A DNA stretch of 64,000 bases from Apostichopus japonicus (Eukaryota > Echinodermata > Holothuroidea > Aspidochirotida > Stichopodidae): contig NC_092572.1 in the NCBI RefSeq assembly GCF_037975245.1, forward strand, positions 32,585,989 to 32,649,988. Reading direction: 5' to 3'. Below, in pieces: positions 51,044 to 62,520 of this stretch. The notes beneath the pieces were generated by a model. The model saw only the letters and a list, made by a program, of their open reading frames with translations, did no database searches and was not told the origin of the DNA. Position 1 is the first letter of the stretch. Each line of letters starts with the position of its first letter. The translations under genes were made by a program, and so were the position numbers.

Positions 51044-51775
51044 AATACAAGGGAGCTGGTGATACATCCGTCGTGTGGCTACACGATAAATATAATATAT
51101 CCAATTTACTGTGAAACGTTCTATTAGAAAGGTAGGTTAAACAGGAAAGGAAAAACTACTCTAGACGCTGACTTGAATATACATATCAGAAATCTTCTAG
51201 TTTCGATCAGTATGTATACGTGCATAGCACAAAAGACAATCAACCTTTGAACCGTGGAGCTCAATGCACAGTAGCGTACGTGTACAGTGGGCGTTGTTTA
51301 TCAGTCACGCGATCGGTATTGATATGTACAGTGCTGTTCAGTGTAATAATCGGCTTTCATATTGCCACTCTCACAACTCATTTCTATTTATCGTATTTCC
51401 ATAACGTCGTTCTTACTACATTGGGGTAACTTTCTCCTCTTCGGGTTACATCAAGGTACTCTTCTTGATAATTTTCAGCTCGGGTGTGTTTTAAGTTGAC
51501 GAAGAAGGATTCAAAGGATCCTTGATTCACACGGCAACATCACACAAGTGAATTAGAGTGGCTTTCAATGTAAGTGTTACCCTTTCTGTGTGTATTACAG
51601 CAGTACACAGTTATAAGTATTATATTTGTCAATGGCTGTGGTTTAGAAGGTAGCGTTATGGGGTACTCCGGTAGCGGATATACTGTGACACATAAGTTTA
51701 ACGAGAGAGGTAGTCTATCGTGTTAATTAACAGAGACCACCATCTCAATACACTGCTTCTAACGCCAGATATAGT
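51044..51775. other. Non-coding stretch, possible untranslated first exon
   Basis: A consensus donor GTAAGT begins at 51570, and the preceding sequence has no long frame. It could be a non-coding first exon of the propeller-protein gene downstream, but only the donor supports this. Nothing else is recognised. Confidence 0.3.
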
Positions 51776-52076
51776 CAGGCGCGTAGCCAGGAATTTGCCA
51801 AGGGAGGGGCGAAACTGTAGATTCGGCATTGCAAACTACCTAAGCGTAGCGCCACCATGGGTTGGCGCGAAGCGTACAAGAAAATTTTGGCTGAAAATGC
51901 CTCCTAGATCGCTGGAAATGGCACTTCCCAGGCCTTGTAAGTTGCATCTTAGTATTTTCTCTGTCGAAAATACTAGCGATATCATAAAAACATTAAACAT
52001 TTTCTTTAAAAATATGCTCAATGGGGGGGGGGGGGCGGCTGCCCCCTTCGCCCCCACCCCCTTGGCTACGCGCCTG
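51776..52076. mobile_element. Small hAT-like MITE, 301 bp
   Basis: Termini CAGGCGCGTAGCCA(G/A)G at 51776 and its inverted copy ending at 52076. GATATAGT occurs on both sides (51768-51775 and 52077-52084), a perfect 8-bp duplication. It carries the shared module in reverse orientation (51835-51935) and a G run at about 52024-52035. Too short to encode anything. Confidence 0.9.
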
Positions 52077-52084
52077 GATATAGT

Positions 52085-53087
52085 TATTTCAATGTATACC
52101 CTTTACCTATAAACCTTTTCTACTACAGAAGTGTAGGTTAAAAACTTCCTGCTCATTCCAAGTAATATGTGCTTCATAATGGCAGATGATCTTGACAAGC
52201 TGTTACAGTCCTGATATATAATGTTAACTAACATTATTAAATTTCATAAATTGTTTACTTATTTATTGTATTGTTTTCGTACATTGCGCATGGAGAAACA
52301 CAAACAATAATACTGTTGTCAGATACGTTCATCAAATTTTGTGATGAATTAAGATTTCCGGTGATTATTTTAGACAATGAACTTCAGTTCAGCTATGGGA
52401 ATATTCTTTGACTGGATTGATATTAGTATATCAGGTTTAAGCGTGAAGTTATTATAGCGTTATTACTGTAGCTTACATATCACTCCATAATAAAACATTC
52501 ACTCCTAGTGAGTGGTCAAACTCGATTCAGATGAAAAACTGTAGACTCCTCTTGATGCTCTTGCAGTGTAGACCTATTGTCAACTCGTAAAATACTTACT
52601 TCATTATTGGAAATTTTAATGAGAGAACTAACATGTTTGGGATCAATATTTCTTACTGTTACACTATTTTGTTTATGTACATCACACTTGGTATTTATCA
52701 TATCATTTGAATCTGTATTTGAGGTACATGTACAAAAAGGATATTTGTACTAAATATAATGTAATTTGACTGTACTTAGTACAACACATTAATTCTTCCA
52801 AAGATTCAATCACTTCTGGGACGCACTTATGTTATGTATATTTTTCGACATCAATGAAACCTTGTATTCAAATTATGTGTTCCGAAAGTAGCCTATTGAA
52901 CATGTCTACATAGAACAAACAACGCTGTGCGTATCTTAGACATATTTATATATATATATATATAGTTTTCAAATCAGTATATGTTGGAGGTGCAATACTG
53001 CTTACTTATACGAAAGACAGAAACATTTTGCACTTGTTTTATATGATTAGTATGAACCTTTAATTAAGTACTATTATTTCGGTTTAG
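52085..53087. other. Non-coding AT-rich stretch
   Basis: No gene recognised. A short TA run lies at 52946-52963. The stretch ends at the acceptor TTTAG (53083-53087) that opens the candidate start exon. Confidence 0.5.
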
Positions 53088-53160
53088 TTGAGCAGGATCG
53101 TGCGAAGTTTTGAGATATCTGTCAGAAGATGGAAGTTTGGAAGCAGCCCGCCATCACACC
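53088..53160 (+). CDS. Candidate start exon of the propeller-protein gene
   Basis: A 73-bp exon between acceptor TTTAG (53083-53087) and donor GTAAGT (53161). The ATG at 53129 has an in-frame TGA upstream (53111-53113) and opens MEVWKQPAIT plus two bases. Joined to the acceptor before 57743 it continues in frame as VHTTQFSRF. The phase fit, the stop just upstream of the ATG and two consensus splice sites make the model attractive, but the 4.6-kb intron and the absence of transcript data keep it tentative. Confidence 0.45.
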
Positions 53161-56100
53161 GTAAGTAATACCCTCTCTAGTAACCCGCCTTAATCAATTG
53201 CCTCTAATGTGACCCTCCTCCCACTTTACCGTATTAAGTCCCCCATCTGTTTAGACTGAAGGTTACACCCATCTCCTACTTAACAATGCTTTATTCTAAT
53301 ATGTCATAAATATATCCATGGGTTCCTTTCAGCGATGCTACGGTTAATTTCTTCCTCGGTTCTTTTTTCATTAAATTGGCGGAGGCATAAGGAATTTGTT
53401 TTATGGTGATGTCGTTATTTGTGCGGGTGCGTCTGTATGTACGCGACACTGTGTTTGTAAACACAATAACTCAAAAAGTATATGATGGCCTTAGTTAATG
53501 CATTGTATATGGATTTGTCTTTAAGTTAGTAGAGGAACCCAATTGATATTGGTGGATGCAAATAGACATACGACGTCAACTGATGTCAAGGTCTGAAAAC
53601 TTTATAAACAAGATAACGTTAAACTTCTAGCCTTAAGCCAAGTTCGGATGGACTTAATACTTGGTGTGTGTAATTACTTTAATGAGGACAATAATTGCTT
53701 GTTTCATGTGGAGATTAAAGATCACCCGAGTTCAACACAGGTTCAACACAGGTCTGTAAACCTTGTAAAAACTCTAAATTAAAGTTTAGATGAAATTCAT
53801 ACGTCGTGAATCCATCTAAGCTAGTTCAAAAAACTTATTATGTTGTAATGAAGTCCGAAAATTAAAACTTTCTAATAACAATAATAATAATAATAACACA
53901 TAATCTTTATATAAACATAACTCCAAGCTTAAAACATACGTTGTAAGACATTTTACCGTAGTGAGTACAAAGAAAGCATTTTGTTATGTTCGGGTCAAAG
54001 CTCATGTGAGGTCAATAGTGGTCAAAGTCTGATATATGTTGTTGTGACAGTGCCACAACTATTGAAACTTGAATGGGCTGAATGTGTGGTATAGAGATCC
54101 ATATAAGTGAGTGCAAGAATCATTCTGTATTTATAGTGGAGATCAAAGATCGTTTAAGGTTAACAGTGACGGAAGTCTGAGAATCATGTAAACACCATAA
54201 CTCCAGAGGTGCAACTTAAATGAACTTCATAATTTGTAGTACATTCACCTGGGTCAGTACAAATATATTACTTTTTATGAGGTCAGAGGTCATTCTCTAT
54301 AAGACGTCAACGTCACTGATACATTCAGGACTCACCCGTGTGTAGAAACAAACAGGTATACTTAGCACACAGACCTATCAATATAGCATTACTCACTGAT
54401 GAAATCTCAGTATTCATTAATGCGGCCGTAAATCTAATTTTAAATTCTTTATCTATCTTCATAATGAAGCAAGAGGGTTGCGCTCTCGTATTTGAGGCTG
54501 TGGAATATAATACTAGAAATAATGAGGAGAAATGCGGAATTTATATATTTTGATATTTAAAGGGAAGTCTTATAGTTGGTGTGTATTAGGTTGTTTTGTT
54601 GAGATACATTTCATAGTAAAAGGCAGTGCGTTTGCAGATAAATGTAAACAAACGTTACTTGTTAGTTATACATTTGGCATTGGCGGCAACTAGTTCGTTT
54701 TCATAGCATCGTTTCCCGACAGCAAATAGTCTTCAAGGAAACCTCACGATAGAGCAGAATATCAAACAACATTAACAAGTGACATTCAAAACCTGTCAAT
54801 CAGAAGTTTGAAACTGAAACTAGAACGATTACACTGAAACTAGAACGATTATTCTGTTCTTAAATTTAGATTAAGAAGTAAATTAAACCGTTGTATATCC
54901 ATGTCACAATAAACATAAGTGCTTTGACTGCTATGGTGCAGACGGAATGGTGGTAACTGGAAACAAGCAGGAAAAAGTCAACTCTGAGGTAAACAAGTAG
55001 CTCCATCTATTGGCGACGGACAAGACTTAGATACTGGCAGCTTTGTTTAAATTCACTAGCTTAGACAGAGAAATGGCTAAGGGGCGTGGCATACGGTGAA
55101 TCACATGTTAATTTAACGCCCCCCTCTGTTTTTGCGAGCGATTTATAGGCGTCTGCAGAAAATATCTGAGCGGTCAAACAAACATCGGGATCTCGATAAC
55201 TGGTTCATTGATTTACATTAAAAGAATCATAATGTTAACTGCTTAATCGTCAAATATATTCGAAATAGGCCCGGTGGGGTTTAGAGGGCCAAGCCCTCAG
55301 ACATTGAAGTGTTTTGAAATATTTAAGTGGCGTATAGCAAGGAGCAACAGCCCCCCCCCCCCCCCACAGCCCCCCCCCCCACGCCCCCCTCCCCTCCAAA
55401 TCGCTTTACTTACCATTTTGGTGGGTGTACGAAGAGACGTAAGAAAGTGAATATTTTTTTTAAACGTTGTCTTTGGCGGATGGGTGCAAGGTTATTTATT
55501 TTCGTTGGGATCCGCCTTACCAGAATATTTACGCCGCTGTGTTATGAGGTTTGGATATTCTTGTTCTCGAATAACGCTTTGAAACACACTCACATATTAC
55601 TTTTCAGAGAGATTTTGTTTTATATCACTGGAATTTGTTTAAAGCCCTGGTGGGGGGGGGGGGAAGGTGACGAATTCACCGGAAGCTGTTAAAGTGTGAG
55701 AAATTCCTTCGCAAAGACTTGGAAGCATAATAATAAATGTGAGAGAAATGAAGTACTTTTACATTAAGGGTACAAATAAATAAGTGGTTTCATTTCATTG
55801 TAATCCCGATTCGATATTCGTGAACACAATCAAGTGCTGAAATACTAACTAAGAGACAAACCGCACCGCTCCAACATCCCTCAAGGGGTGTAAAACCAGC
55901 CTGAAGTAGGTGTGATTGCCCCACCGCTCCCTTTGATTGATTGAATGTATGCTCCGTGTGATCCTTGTAGACTAGAGTTTCCGTTCAAACATTAATGTAT
56001 CATTTTACTTTTATTATTGATCTTATTGAATAGATGTCATACGGATAAAAGCCAGGTTTATCTATGAATGATTAGCCAGGTTTATTATTAACGTACCATT

Positions 56101-57742
56101 AATGTAGTTTGTCGTATAAATGAGGTATTTGTATGATTTGATTTGATTAGTGAACAATGAAGAGCTGTAGATATGTTAAACGAAAGTATAATTTAGCTAT
56201 AGGCATTTCTCATGCCATATACATTATACAACCACTATATGTCTTTGAAATATCCATATTATATTGAACCAGAGGAACTTAACGCATGATCCCTTCCATA
56301 AATCTATCTTTTGTGGTTCGCATTTCGGGTTTGGAGCTCAGAGAACAGATTAACGCCGTACACGGGCAATATCATAAATTTTGGTAATTCACTACAATAC
56401 TGCATAATATTTGAAATTCCCTTCTGTATGTGCTTCTTTGTGAAGGATATAAGCGTAGGAAAGGGGTCCTTTTGTTCATGGAAATGCGCTTTGTATATGA
56501 TATGTCCTTACAATTAAGCCTGTCTTTGATAAGAAGATGACGTCTCCTAATGCGAAAAGCACATTGCGGCCGCTTTGTAGAGTGTAAAACTTTATTTGAT
56601 AATGAATTGTGGAAGCCCGCCATCTATTTTAACATTTTCGCTTTATTTACATTGGTATAGCGCCATCGATTTAAAAACTTTCGCCCCGTTGTGTATGTTT
56701 GCAAAATTGTGCAGACGTCCTGGATCAGTTCTTTTCTGTTAGGTGTTGTACTTCTGATAGTTGGCCAAGGGACAAGTATCTTCCCACCCGAAATTAATTA
56801 ATTAAAGGACTCTCTCAACAGAGGAAGAAGGATCAGTAGGGCGATATTGCTATATATGCTGCAGACAACTGCAAGCTTTTTGGAGAATTAAGGTCCTTAA
56901 AGGTCGGTATAGTCAGTATATGCATGCCCTAAATAACAGCACGCTAAAATTGCTAGAAGTATTCAAAATATACTTTCCTTCAGGTTTTTACTCTCAAAAT
57001 TGTTCTCATACATTTTTAAGGAACACACAAGATGACTGAAAATCCCAGTGAGGAAAACTTCCTTGGTTGCAATTAAAACAGTGTAAGAATTTTGACCAAA
57101 GGTGACCGGCATATTTAAATATATATAACATATTTGGGGTCAACAGCTAGTATATAAATTAACTGTTTTACTTTTTTTACGTTCTTTTCTTAATTTGCAC
57201 GGGGAGGGGTCAGCCAGCTGAGAATATAATAAACATAATCACCAGCGGCTATATTCTGAGTAACCTATTTAAGCCCTCGCGCCTCATTGATCCACAATTA
57301 TTTTTTTACTTAATTTTTAAACTAAGAAATCGCAGCATATTGTTTACCCGTGATACGGGTGCTCAACGAAAGCCCGTTTTACGGGCCAGTCGCTTATTAT
57401 ACTGTATGTCCTATGACTGAGTATGAATTGATACACTCAATCGTGTAAACAGCTATAGTATACTCCATATCCCAGAGCTCGTGTTTACAGCGAAATTCCT
57501 CTCAACATGTTCGCAAATATACTCGATCCGTTAGTTAATTGTTTTGTTGTTTGTTTATTTCCTTATTTATTTGTTTATTATTTGGTATTGGGGGAGGCTG
57601 CTTCAGCTTCCGATATTTTCTTATTTTTATAATGAACACATTTTCCAGCCGCTATATGCATAGTGTCTGACAACATTCTCCGTTACCATGGATACGGCCT
57701 TGTAAACTTGACCTAATATTGTACTTTTTTTGCCTTGTTTAG
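53161..57742. other. Candidate intron of the propeller-protein gene
   Basis: Holds the degenerate roughly 150-bp repeat (53400-54330), an ATA microsatellite (53877-53896), C-rich and G-rich tracts at 55350-55400 and 55650-55665, and a perfect short hairpin GCCCGTTTTACGGGC (57372-57386). Short frames at 54338-54553, 55327-55692 and 56311-56517 have no domain. A word like a hAT end (AGTGGCGTATAGCAAGG at 55327) has no partner. Confidence 0.45.
53400..54330. repeat. Degenerate tandem repeat, about 150-bp period
   Basis: The phrase GTAAACACAATAACTC and its variants begin at 53457, 53604, 53765, 53911, about 54050 and 54188. Each is followed by a variable AAACTT..ATGAACTT block and then a GAGGTCA/GGTCAAAG block. 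Spacing is 139-161 bp. Copies are strongly diverged, so it is an old array. No coding sense. Confidence 0.6.
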
Positions 57743-58565
57743 AGTTCATACTACACAGTTTTCCAGGTTTACCGCTGAAGCTCGTCGGGCATGGACGCTG
57801 TGCGATATGACGGTGGATTCTACCAAAGTTGCTATTAGCGGTTACAACGCAGGCACACGGACATCATTCATAGACCTGTTTGCATTAAATATTCCTGATT
57901 CTTCGTCGCCATTTATAACTCGGTTTTATTCTAAAGAATTTAAGAATCCTTCAAGATGGCGGCCTCGTTATGTTTCATTCTTGGATGATTCTCGTATAGT
58001 CACTGTGTGTGGTGATCAGTTGGATGTCTTCAATATCAAGACAGACGACATACACACACACAGTGATCGGTTACGCGATGGAAAAGCCATTTGTATGACT
58101 GTCAGAGAGGAAGAGATATTTATTGGTTTGATTTCTAACGAGGTGATTGTGTTTGATTTTAGTTTAAATAAAATCAAGACAATCACCTTGGAAGGATTAG
58201 TAGGTGATCATCCTGGAGATATAACAGTTTATAGAGATAATCTGTTTATATCTACAATCAATAGTCGAGCCTTTAGATACAACATGGAGGGAGTGATGTT
58301 ACATGAATACAACACACCAGGCTACTCAAATGCATGCAGTATCACTGTAAGCAGTGAGTTTGGTCTGGTGTTTGTATCATATTGGGATTTCCCTGCTGCT
58401 GTTGTTGTTTACTCTCTCTCTGAGAATCATACATTGTTTTCTTTCCGAGTTATTAATGAGTTGTTGTTTCTTAGAATCAGGATAAACGATGTAAACAGGT
58501 TTATGTTTACAGTATCAAGACAAGGAACACTGACTGTATACAGCACAGTAAGTACAGTAGGATAG
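57743..58565 (+). CDS. Beta-propeller-like protein (NHL/WD type), terminal exon
   Basis: The long open frame (about 273 codons after the acceptor, stop TAG at 58563-58565) has no ATG at its start. It opens right after a pyrimidine tract and TTTAG at 57738-57742, so this is a 3' terminal exon. Repeated blade-like phrases recur about every 40 residues: WTLCDMTVDSTKVAISGY, RYVSFLDDSRIVTVCGDQL, GKAICMTVREEEIFIGL, GDITVYRDNLFIST and CSITVSSEFGLVFVSYW, each with hydrophobic strands and a turn. That fits an NHL- or WD-like beta-propeller, as in the C-terminal half of TRIM-like proteins, but there is no RING, B-box or coiled coil. With the candidate start exon the protein would be about 284 residues and lack those domains. 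It is the only probably intact host gene in the window. Function unknown; a scaffold or ligand-binding role is a guess from the fold. Confidence 0.7.
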
Positions 58566-58703
58566 TGTAAACAAGTAAACATAGGAATTTTATTTTACAT
58601 GTAGAATAATGAAAATAGGCGATAAAAACTACCAAGTTAGGTATCAGTGACTGCGAACATTTCTGTAGATTACGTTTATTTGTACTGTTTTTGCGAGTCT
58701 TGG
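58566..58703. other. 3' flank of the propeller gene
   Basis: Short AT-rich flank between the stop codon and the satellite. No AATAAA is visible, so the transcript end is not located and may lie within the satellite. Confidence 0.4.
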
Positions 58704-59440
58704 AAATAATATGAAATTTGGGACTAAAATTTTAATAGGATTGAAGCAGCAAAACCTCTTATAATAGCAACACATACATACAATACAGTGTAAATGAATT
58801 CCAAAATCCTCTGAAATTACTTGCAATATAAAAAACTGTGTAGACCTCCAATAGAAACATATTTGGGTCCGGTGCATACGAACATCTTCTAAGAGCACAC
58901 TTATTGCTATTTTAAGGCAATATGAATGAATTTAGAGCAAAAATGAGAAGAAAATTTTAATAGGATTGAAGTAGCAAAACCTCTCATAGCAATGACATAC
59001 ATACAGTACAGGGCTAATCAATTCCAAAATCGTCTGAAATTACTTGCATTATGAAATCTGTGTAGACCTCCAATAGAAACAGAGGTGGATTTGCTGCATA
59101 CGAACATCTCCTAAGAGCACACTTATTGCTATTTTAAGGCAATATGAATAAATTTAGAGAAAAAATGAGAAGAAAATTTTAATAGGACTGAACTAGCAAA
59201 ACCTCTCATAGCAACACATACATACAGTACAGGGCGAATAATTTTCAAAATCCTCTGAATTTCTTGCAATATAAAAAACTGTGTTGACCTCCAATAGAAA
59301 CATATTTGGGTTCGGTGCATACGAACATCTCCTAAGAGCATACTTATTGCTATTTTAAGGCAATATGAATGGATTTAGAGCAAAAATGAGAAGAAAATTT
59401 TAATAGGATTGAAGTAGCAAAACCTCTCATAGCAATGACA
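58704..59440. repeat. 222-bp satellite array, left part
   Basis: Units marked by AAAACCTCTCATAGCAA begin near 58755, 58980, 59202 and 59423, so the period is 221-225 bp. Each unit contains GTGTAGACCTCCAATAGAAA, CATACGAACATCTCCTAAG and a GAGAAGAAAATTTTAATAGG block. The array is broken at 59440 by the palindromic element and continues after it in the same orientation. Confidence 0.95.
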
Positions 59441-62400
59441 TATGGGTCAATCCATGCCAAATCAACAGTGGCCTCCACGTCGACCCTCTCAGAATCGCCT
59501 GAAATTGATATGGTGTCTTGCCATCTGTCTCAAAGGATGAAATTGGGCAAAAAAAAAATTTTAAAAATTTTCGTTGCTAGGATACGGCCCCGCCTAGCAA
59601 CCAAATCCAGATTGCATTTTAAGAGCCCTAAATTTGTGTCAAGTTTGGAGGCATTTTTTGCATAAATGTAAAGTATTTTATGTCTGAAATTGCAGATATT
59701 GTGGAAGACATGTGGCCAGTCTTCTAATTTAGCTCATTTTGAGGAAAATTTACGGTCTCAATTTTTCGTAACAAGTAATTAAAATGGCAGAAAATGAGAT
59801 AGGGGTCTTTTCTGGCCCTACTTTGAGTGTGCTCTATATTCACAAGCAAAGGCATGTTTGAGTTTTAATTTCCATAGGATCCTTGTCCGGTGGTAGTACT
59901 ACGGGAAAAGTGCGAAAAAAAAGTCAAGCGCGTCGTACGTTTTACGAACAGCGCCCTCAAACTTAAGAAATCTCACTTCTGGCCCTAATTGGGGGTCCAT
60001 TTTGGGCCTGTGGGTATTTTTTTATTTTTTTTTAAATAGCATTTTTCAGGAGCGTATTGACCCTATTTTTAAAAACTCAAGTCAAAAAGTTGTGTATTTT
60101 GTGTTATCTACTCAAATTTACGACTCGAAAATTGCAAAAATCACTTCGTTCATATGTATGAAAATGCTTGCACAAGCCGATTTGAGTAATTCAAATGACA
60201 ACAACTTCTTAGCATTAGCATACAGGTGCTTAACAATTAAGAGGGTGGTCCACTAGCATAAGGACTACAAATAAACTGCATTTTCAGGGTAATATGCCCA
60301 ACGATGCCTGTGAACAGCGCCCTCAAACATCACATTTTACCAATATTTTGGGCTATTTTGGGCATTTCAAGGTCAAATTTGGTCACAATTAAAAGTTTTA
60401 TTTTTGGTTTTTAATACAAAACAAGTAAGATATGTGTAGTTATGATGCAAAGAATGAGCTAAAACATCTTTTATATTAGTTATTCATGCTCTGATGAGCA
60501 GCTTAAAGTTGCGTATATGAGAGTTACAGTACATCAGCTCTACAGAAACATGCTTGCGAGGGCAAACAGTGGTAACATTGTATCTTCATTCAGGGAGATG
60601 TTAAACAACATTAGAAACTATTGAAATGTATTTATTAAAAGTGTTCTGTCTAATACTCTTTGACTCCCTCTCACCCCCCCCCTCCCCTCCCCAACACCCT
60701 CCCCATAGTGCACTATGCAGATTTGTATACATACAGTATGTGACTGACTTTTACTGCATAGAGACTGCATAAATGTATGCATTTAAGGTATATATACTGA
60801 ATTTTTTGGTATGGTAATCTTCTGCTTCAAATTGTCTGTATGCATGTAACCCACCCCTCCCACCCAAATCCTCTACCCAACCCTATATCACAATAGAAAA
60901 TGAATGTGAACCAGTGCATACATACAGTGTGCACTATATATGTGTGTACATGTTCAATACAGTGTTATTTTACACCAAGTAGTATTAAATACACACTGTC
61001 CAAAATCATGTACAGTGTACACACTGTACATGTATGTACTGGTTAAACATTCCTTTTAAATTATTAAAAGTTTTTTAATTTAGTGAATTTGCAAAATGCA
61101 TACACTACATTGCAAATATTTAAAAATACATTGAAATATGCACAGTATGCACTATGCAGTGTGCACTATATATATGTGTGTACATGTTCAGTACAGTGTT
61201 ATTTTTCACCAAGCACTTTAAAATAACACTGTACTATATAGTGCACACTGTATGGGAGGGTGTTGGGGAGGGGAGGGGGGGGGTGAGAGGGAGTCAAAGA
61301 GTATTAGACAGAACACTTTTAATAAATACATTTCAATAGTTTCTAATGTTGTTTAACATCTCCCTGAATGAAGATACAATGTTACCACTGTTTGCCCTCG
61401 CAAGCATGTTTCTGTAGAGCTGATGTAACTCTCATATACGCCACTTTAAGCTGCTCATCAGAGCATGAATAAGTAATATAAAAGATGTTTTAGCTCATTC
61501 TTTGCATCATAACTATACATATCTTACTTGTTTTGTATTAAAAACCAAAAATAAAACTTTTAATTGTGACCAAATTTGACCTTGAAATGCCCAAAATAGC
61601 CCAAAATATTGGTAAAATGTGATGTTTGAGGGCGCTGTTCACAGGCATCGTTGGGCATATTACCCTGAAAATGCAGTTTATTTGTAGTCCTTATGCTAGT
61701 GGACCACCCTCTTAATTGTTAAGCACCTGTATGCTAATGCTAAGAAGTTGTTGTCATTTGAATTACTCAAATCGGCTTGTGCAAGCATTTTCATACATAT
61801 GAACGAAGTGATTTTTGCAATTTTCGAGTCGTAAATTTGAGTAGATAACACAAAATACACAACTTTTTGACTTGAGTTTTTAAAAATAGGGTCAATACGC
61901 TCCTGAAAAATGCTATTTAAAAAAAAATAAAAAAATACCCACAGGCCCAAAATGGACCCCCAATTAGGGCCAGAAGTGAGATTTCTTAAGTTTGAGGGCG
62001 CTGTTCGTAAAACGTACGACGCGCTTGACTTTTTTTTCGCACTTTTCCCGTAGTACTACCACCGGACAAGGATCCTATGGAAATTAAAACTCAAACATGC
62101 CTTTGCTTGTGAATATAGAGCACACTCAAAGTAGGGCCAGAAAAGACCCCTATCTCATTTTCTGCCATTTTAATTACTTGTTACGAAAAATTGAGACCGT
62201 AAATTTTCCTCAAAATGAGCTAAATTAGAAGACTGGCCACATGTCTTCCACAATATCTGCAATTTCAGACATAAAATACTTTACATTTATGCAAAAAATG
62301 CCTCCAAACTTGACACAAATTTAGGGCTCTTAAAATGCAATCTGGATTTGGTTGCTAGGCGGGGCCGTATCCTAGCAACGAAAATTTTTAAAATTTTTTT

Positions 62401-62520
62401 TTTGCCCAATTTCATCCTTTGAGACAGATGGCAAGACACCATATCAATTTCAGGCGATTCTGAGAGGGTCGACGTGGAATCGACCCAAAAATCTGTTGAT
62501 TTGGCATGGATTGACCCATA
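59441..62520. mobile_element. 3.08-kb near-perfect palindrome inserted in the satellite
   Basis: The left arm 59441-60710 and right arm 61249-62520 are inverted copies of each other and look about 98-99 percent identical over 1.27 kb. Termini read TATGGGTCAATCCATGCC inward from both sides. Removing 59441-62520 joins GACA to TACATACAG and recreates the satellite unit exactly, so the borders are precise and no clear target duplication remains (a TA is ambiguous). The 540-bp spacer holds repeats of GTGCACTATATA and TGTGTACATGTTCA. Each arm carries the same 84-codon frame (60002-60256 plus, 61696-61950 minus), identical in translation. No transposase is recognised. Confidence 0.85.

Noticed and set aside
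55327-55690. Possible hAT-like element starting AGTGGCGTATAGCAAGG with C and G runs
   Set aside because: No inverted right end and no flank duplication could be found.
58644-58898. Repeated minus-strand frames starting MLLEDVRMHRTQICFYW
   Set aside because: One occurs per 222-bp satellite unit, with variable ends; they are repeat artefacts.
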